This document shows, piece by piece, positions 4,928 through 7,892 of a DNA stretch of 7,892 nt. Under the pieces are notes generated by a model, which was not told where the DNA came from, did no database searches, and saw only the letters and a program-made list of their open reading frames with translations. The position numbers were made by a program, and so were the translations under genes. Every line of letters begins with the position of its first letter. Positions within the stretch are counted from its first letter, which is position 1. Source of the DNA: Syntrophomonadaceae bacterium (GTDB lineage Bacteria; Bacillota; Dethiobacteria; DTU022; UBA8154); contig SKTJ01000111.1 of the NCBI GenBank assembly GCA_007122565.1, positions 1-7,892 of the forward strand, given 5' to 3'.

Positions 4928-6154
4928 ATGGACAATAAGAATGCAATGGAGCGTGCAGCAAGGCTGAAAAAAAACATTGAAGGTTATCTTGCTGTCAAAG
5001 ATAACATCCCCACAGGTTTTACGCAGTGGGAGAAGATTCGTGAAAATCAGGCAAAAATCAGAAATTTGCTTGGTGCCACCGAAAAGGAATGGCGCGATTG
5101 GCACTGGCAAATTCGCAATCGTGTTGGAGAAGGGGAAACATTATCCCGCATTATTGACGTTAACTCCAGTAAACTGGAGGAGATAGCGTTGACGGGGAGT
5201 AAATTTCGTTGGGGAGCAGTTCCGTACTACCTCAGCCTGATTGATCCTGCTAACGAAAACGATCCGGTACGCCTCCAGTCCGTTCCCACAGTACAGGAGT
5301 ATTATGACTGTGATGGGGTAATGGATCCCATGGACGAAGAACATACATCTCCTGCCCCGGCGATAACGCGTCGCTACCCGGATCGTCTCATTATCAACGT
5401 TACCAACTTGTGTGCCAGCTATTGCCGTCACTGTCAGCGCAGGCGCAATATTGGCGAGGTGGATCAACAGACACCGCGCAAGGACCTGGAGGCTGCTGTG
5501 GAATACGTGGCGGATAATCCGGAGATCCGTGATGTGCTGCTTACCGGGGGAGATGCGTTGATGCTTCCCGATGATACGCTGGATTGGATCCTTACGGAAT
5601 TGGATAAGATCCCCCACGTAGAAATTAAACGTCTGGGCACCCGTGCCCCGGTAACCCTTCCCTATCGCGTTACCGAAGACCTCTGTAAAGTCCTCAGTCG
5701 GCACCTGCCTCTCTATGTAAATACACATTTCAATCATCCACTTGAAATAACGCCGGACGCGCAAGAGGCCTGTTTCGCCCTGGCCCGTTGCGGAATTAAT
5801 TTAGGTAATCAGGCAGTGTTGCTTAAAGGGATCAATAATGATCCGCAGGTCATGCTAAAGCTGAACCAGGAATTGCTACGGATTATGGTGAGGCCTTATT
5901 ACATCTTCCATGCCAAAGGCGTGCAGGGGACCAATCATTTTCGCACCCGGGTTGAGGAAGGGATTGAAATTATGGAGAAACTGCGCGGTCATACATCCGG
6001 GTTGGCTATTCCCACTTTTATTGTGAACGCACCTCATGGTTATGGGAAAACTCCCATGCTTCCGCAATACCTTGTCTCCCAGGGGAAAGACAAAATACTT
6101 ATTCGTACCTGGGAAAACAAGATTATGGAATATGATAACAGCGTGGAAGATTAG
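4928..6154 (+). CDS. eam: Radical-SAM aminomutase of the KamA family, probable glutamate 2,3-aminomutase
   Basis: The 408-aa cytosolic enzyme uses a [4Fe-4S] cluster, S-adenosylmethionine and PLP. The cluster motif CxxxCxxC is at Cys162, Cys166 and Cys169 in NLCASYCRHCQRRRNIG. TGGDALMLPDD (206-216) follows, and Lys374 in PHGYGKTP is placed as the PLP-binding lysine. In clostridial lysine 2,3-aminomutase two aspartates (293 and 330) hold the substrate side-chain amine. Here the matching positions appear to be Lys330 (IFHAKG, where lysine enzymes have QCD) and Asn367 (IVNAPHG, where they have VDAPGG). The Lys/Asn pair is the one described for glutamate 2,3-aminomutase, giving beta-glutamate, a compatible solute in some anaerobes. 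ATG 4928 is 6 bases after GCAGGGG. It has its own promoter and a downstream terminator. The family is certain; the substrate is inferred from two residues. Confidence 0.85.
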   Translation: MDNKNAMERAARLKKNIEGYLAVKDNIPTGFTQWEKIRENQAKIRNLLGATEKEWRDWHWQIRNRVGEGETLSRIIDVNSSKLEEIALTGSKFRWGAVPYYLSLIDPANENDPVRLQSVPTVQEYYDCDGVMDPMDEEHTSPAPAITRRYPDRLIINVTNLCASYCRHCQRRRNIGEVDQQTPRKDLEAAVEYVADNPEIRDVLLTGGDALMLPDDTLDWILTELDKIPHVEIKRLGTRAPVTLPYRVTEDLCKVLSRHLPLYVNTHFNHPLEITPDAQEACFALARCGINLGNQAVLLKGINNDPQVMLKLNQELLRIMVRPYYIFHAKGVQGTNHFRTRVEEGIEIMEKLRGHTSGLAIPTFIVNAPHGYGKTPMLPQYLVSQGKDKILIRTWENKIMEYDNSVED

Positions 6155-6216
6155 GGAACGTATTAAGCAGAGCGGCGGCATGGGGAGCTGAGCGATAAGC
6201 GGTTAGGGTGCGGCGG

Positions 6217-6250
6217 CCATGAGCAAAATACGCTCATGGTTTTCGTTTGT
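6217..6250 (+). terminator. Rho-independent terminator after the aminomutase gene
   Basis: CCATGAGC (6217-6224) pairs perfectly with GCTCATGG (6232-6239) over 8 bp around a 7-base loop, AAAATAC. TTTTCGTTTGT follows immediately. It is 62 bases after the aminomutase stop and only 23 bases before the dprA GTG. It most simply ends the aminomutase transcript, but it could also be a leader hairpin of dprA, since no promoter fits between it and the dprA start. Confidence 0.7.
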
Positions 6251-6259
6251 CTCCAGAGA

Positions 6260-6266
6260 GGGAGGA
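6260..6266 (+). promoter_or_regulatory. Ribosome binding site that selects the GTG start of dprA
   Basis: GGGAGGA ends 7 bases before GTG at 6274. The other in-frame choices are worse: TTG at 6247 lies in the terminator tail upstream of this site, and ATG at 6289 has only a weaker AAAGGA (6277-6282). Confidence 0.7.
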
Positions 6267-6273
6267 ATGGGAA

Positions 6274-7188
6274 GTGAAAGGAATAGAAATGGAGCAGGCT
6301 GCTTACTGCCATGCTTTAAACCTCATCCCCCAACTCGGTCCTGTGCGTATCAACAGACTTGTTAAAGCCTGCGGTTCAGCCCGTGAGGCGTGGCATGCGA
6401 ATGAGCTTTGCCTCAAAGCCGTGGAGGGGTTCGGAGAGAAATTGGCGGCACAGGTAGCTGCAGCACGCACACAAATTGACCCTGAAAAGGCTTGGCAGCA
6501 GTTGAACAACGATGGGTTTAATGCCGTCTCACAGGATGGACCGGGTTACCCTTCGCTTTTAAGGGAAATATATGACCCGCCGCCCCTCCTTTATTTTACA
6601 GGTGACTTACAGGTATTACACAAACCCTGTCTCGCCGTGGTGGGAAGCCGGCGCCATACTACATACGGACGGGAGATTGCTCACAAGTTTGCTGCAAAGC
6701 TCGCCGCCTGTGGTTTTACCATCGTCAGCGGGCTGGCCCGGGGTATCGATACCTGGGCACACCAGGGTGTCCTTACTACCAGTGGATTCACGGCAGCAGT
6801 CCTGGGTTGTGGCTTGGACATCTGCTATCCACCGGAAAATATGTCGTTGATGAAAAGAATTGGGCATCAGGGCATTGTTTTAAGCGAATTTCCACCTGGC
6901 AGTGAACCGGCACCCCAAAATTTCCCCCGGCGTAACCGTCTAATCAGCGGTCTCTCCCTGGGCACGCTGGTGGTGGAAGCGAGTGAAAAAAGCGGTGCTT
7001 TGATTACGGCATCTTTTGCTCTTGAACAGGGGAGGGAAGTCTTTGCTGTTCCCGGAAGTATTGCCAACCCCTGCAGCCAGGGCTGTCATCGCCTGATTAA
7101 AGAGGGAGCCAAACTGGTTGATGGGGTGGACTCAATCCTTGAGGAAATTCCGGTTGAGTATATTAATCGTTTAAAGGTGAATAAATAA
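6274..7188 (+). CDS. dprA: DNA-processing protein DprA/Smf, short form
   Basis: DprA binds single-stranded DNA taken up during transformation and loads RecA onto it; it is also kept in bacteria with no known competence. The 304-aa product has an N-terminal helix-hairpin-helix-like segment (NLIPQLGPVRINRLV, about 16-30) and YPSLLREIYDPPPLLYFTG. The Rossmann-like DprA domain follows: AVVGSRRHTTYGRE (121-134), VSGLARGID (151-159), NFPRRNRLISGLS (216-228), SGALITASFALEQGREVFAVPG (from 240), and the end block CHRLIKEGAKLVDG. The C-terminal winged-helix domain found in longer DprA proteins (about 360 aa) is absent. There is no room for it before topA, so this is a natural short form like the Bacillus subtilis protein rather than a frameshift. 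GTG 6274 is chosen on the ribosome binding site; ATG 6289 is possible. topA follows 105 bases downstream. Confidence 0.95.
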   Translation: MKGIEMEQAAYCHALNLIPQLGPVRINRLVKACGSAREAWHANELCLKAVEGFGEKLAAQVAAARTQIDPEKAWQQLNNDGFNAVSQDGPGYPSLLREIYDPPPLLYFTGDLQVLHKPCLAVVGSRRHTTYGREIAHKFAAKLAACGFTIVSGLARGIDTWAHQGVLTTSGFTAAVLGCGLDICYPPENMSLMKRIGHQGIVLSEFPPGSEPAPQNFPRRNRLISGLSLGTLVVEASEKSGALITASFALEQGREVFAVPGSIANPCSQGCHRLIKEGAKLVDGVDSILEEIPVEYINRLKVNK

Positions 7189-7293
7189 AGATAAAATATA
7201 AATACTTAGTAAAAATAAGAGAACCGGCGAAAACAGGCAGATTGAACTTTTGGAAGAGCGAATCAGTTTTCGGATCCGGATGGAGGGACGAAT
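7189..7293 (+). other. dprA-topA spacer
   Basis: This 105-base spacer begins AT-rich (AAAATATAAATACTTAG) and ends with the topA ribosome binding site GGAGGG at 7282-7287. A TCCGGAT/ATCCGGA-like palindromic patch (around 7270-7281) precedes that site. I see no strong terminator hairpin, so dprA and topA may be co-transcribed, as is common in Firmicutes. No convincing promoter pair was found either. Confidence 0.4.
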
Positions 7294-7892
7294 ATGAACC
7301 TTGTTATTGTAGAATCTCCTGCCAAAGCAAAGACTATACGCAAATTTCTGGGTCGCAACTACCAGGTCAAGGCTTCCATGGGGCATCTTGTGGATCTGCC
7401 AAAAAGCCAGCTTGGTGTCGATCTGGAAAACAATTTTCAACCAAAATATATCACTATTCGCGGGAAGGGTAAAATATTACAGGAACTAAAAGACGCAGCC
7501 CGCAAAGCGAGCAAAGTGTTCCTGGCTTCCGACTTGGATCGGGAGGGAGAGGCCATAAGCTGGCACCTGGGAAATTCACTGGGTGTTGGAAATGGCAAGC
7601 CCTGCCGTGTGGTATTCAATGAGATTACAAAAGATGCAATTAAGAAAGCTTTTACCCACCCCCGTCATTTGGATATTAACAGGGTGGAAGCACAGCAGGC
7701 CAGGCGCATACTTGACAGGATCGTCGGATATTCAATAAGCCCTCTTCTTTGGAAGAAGGTTCGTAAAGGATTAAGTGCGGGACGGGTTCAGTCTGTCGCC
7801 TTAAAACTTATATGTGACCGGGAAAAAGAAATACTTGCCTTCGAATCAGAGGAATACTGGAACATTGAAGCAAACCTCCGGGAGCTAAACAA
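7294..7892 (+). CDS. topA: DNA topoisomerase I (type IA), N-terminal part (3' end outside window)
   Basis: TopA relaxes negatively supercoiled DNA by a single-strand passage mechanism. The first 199 codons are present and the frame is open at the window end. The product starts MNLVIVESPAKAKTI, the standard opening of bacterial TopA. The TOPRIM domain is complete: Glu7, then the acidic triad Asp80, Asp82, Glu84 in ASDLDREGEAISWH, which binds Mg2+. Downstream are FNEITKDAIKKAF, QARRILDRIVGYSISPLLWKK and LSAGRVQSVALKLICDRE, the start of the domain that shapes the DNA gate. The catalytic tyrosine (around residue 300 in the family) and the C-terminal zinc-ribbon region lie outside the window. ATG 7294 is 6 bases after GGAGGG. 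It follows dprA in the order usual for Firmicutes. Confidence 0.98.
   Translation, partial: MNLVIVESPAKAKTIRKFLGRNYQVKASMGHLVDLPKSQLGVDLENNFQPKYITIRGKGKILQELKDAARKASKVFLASDLDREGEAISWHLGNSLGVGNGKPCRVVFNEITKDAIKKAFTHPRHLDINRVEAQQARRILDRIVGYSISPLLWKKVRKGLSAGRVQSVALKLICDREKEILAFESEEYWNIEANLRELN

Noticed and set aside
5141..5764. 207-codon open frame on the minus strand within the aminomutase gene
   Set aside because: It lies wholly antisense to a certain gene, has no recognisable domain, and is a by-product of codon usage. The other antisense frames (for example at 3627-4046 and 4092-4478) are rejected for the same reason.
1..7892. CRISPR array, tRNA or rRNA genes, insertion sequence, prophage or defence system
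   Set aside because: No regularly spaced repeats, no cloverleaf-like or rRNA segments, no transposase or phage-like frames were seen; the coding content is housekeeping and the spacers are short.

Overview
The window reads as ordinary chromosome from a Gram-positive anaerobe of the Clostridia, most likely near the Peptococcaceae/Desulfotomaculum-type lineages. The signs are strong GGAGG-type ribosome binding sites, GTG/TTG as well as ATG starts, a dprA-topA pair as in many Firmicutes, a DUF2520-panB-panC-panD cluster, tandem M42 peptidases and a glutamate-type aminomutase. The lineage is inferred from gene content and layout; no search was run. All recognisable genes are on the + strand.

Layout. 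(1) 1-1409: two adjacent M42 metallo-aminopeptidase paralogues, the first cut by the window edge. (2) 1410-1833: a 424-base gene-free stretch. It holds a small hairpin repeat, a good extended -10 promoter, and a leader of about 195 nt with two bulged-A hairpins followed by a terminator-like hairpin just upstream of the next start. (3) 1834-4836: a tightly packed pantothenate operon in the order DUF2520 oxidoreductase, panB, panC, panD. A second copy of the hairpin repeat fills the panB-panC gap. (4) 4837-6250: a radical-SAM aminomutase with its own promoter and terminator, whose substrate-site residues point to glutamate rather than lysine. (5) 6274-7892: dprA and the first 199 codons of topA.

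How the genes fit together. PanB makes ketopantoate, PanD makes beta-alanine and PanC joins pantoate to beta-alanine. The only missing step is ketopantoate reduction. No panE/ilvC is present here, and the NAD(P)-binding DUF2520 protein heads the operon, so it is the natural candidate for that step (the PanG type). The leader has the position and architecture expected of the 'pan' RNA motif plus a transcription attenuator. It also has a duplicated ACAGGG element that could act as antiterminator. The aminomutase would make beta-glutamate, an osmolyte in some anaerobes. DprA and TopA act on DNA and have no evident link to the pantothenate genes.

The most interesting items are the pan leader/attenuator, the DUF2520 protein as ketopantoate reductase, the covarying hairpin repeat (one copy inside the operon), and the glutamate-type residues of the aminomutase.
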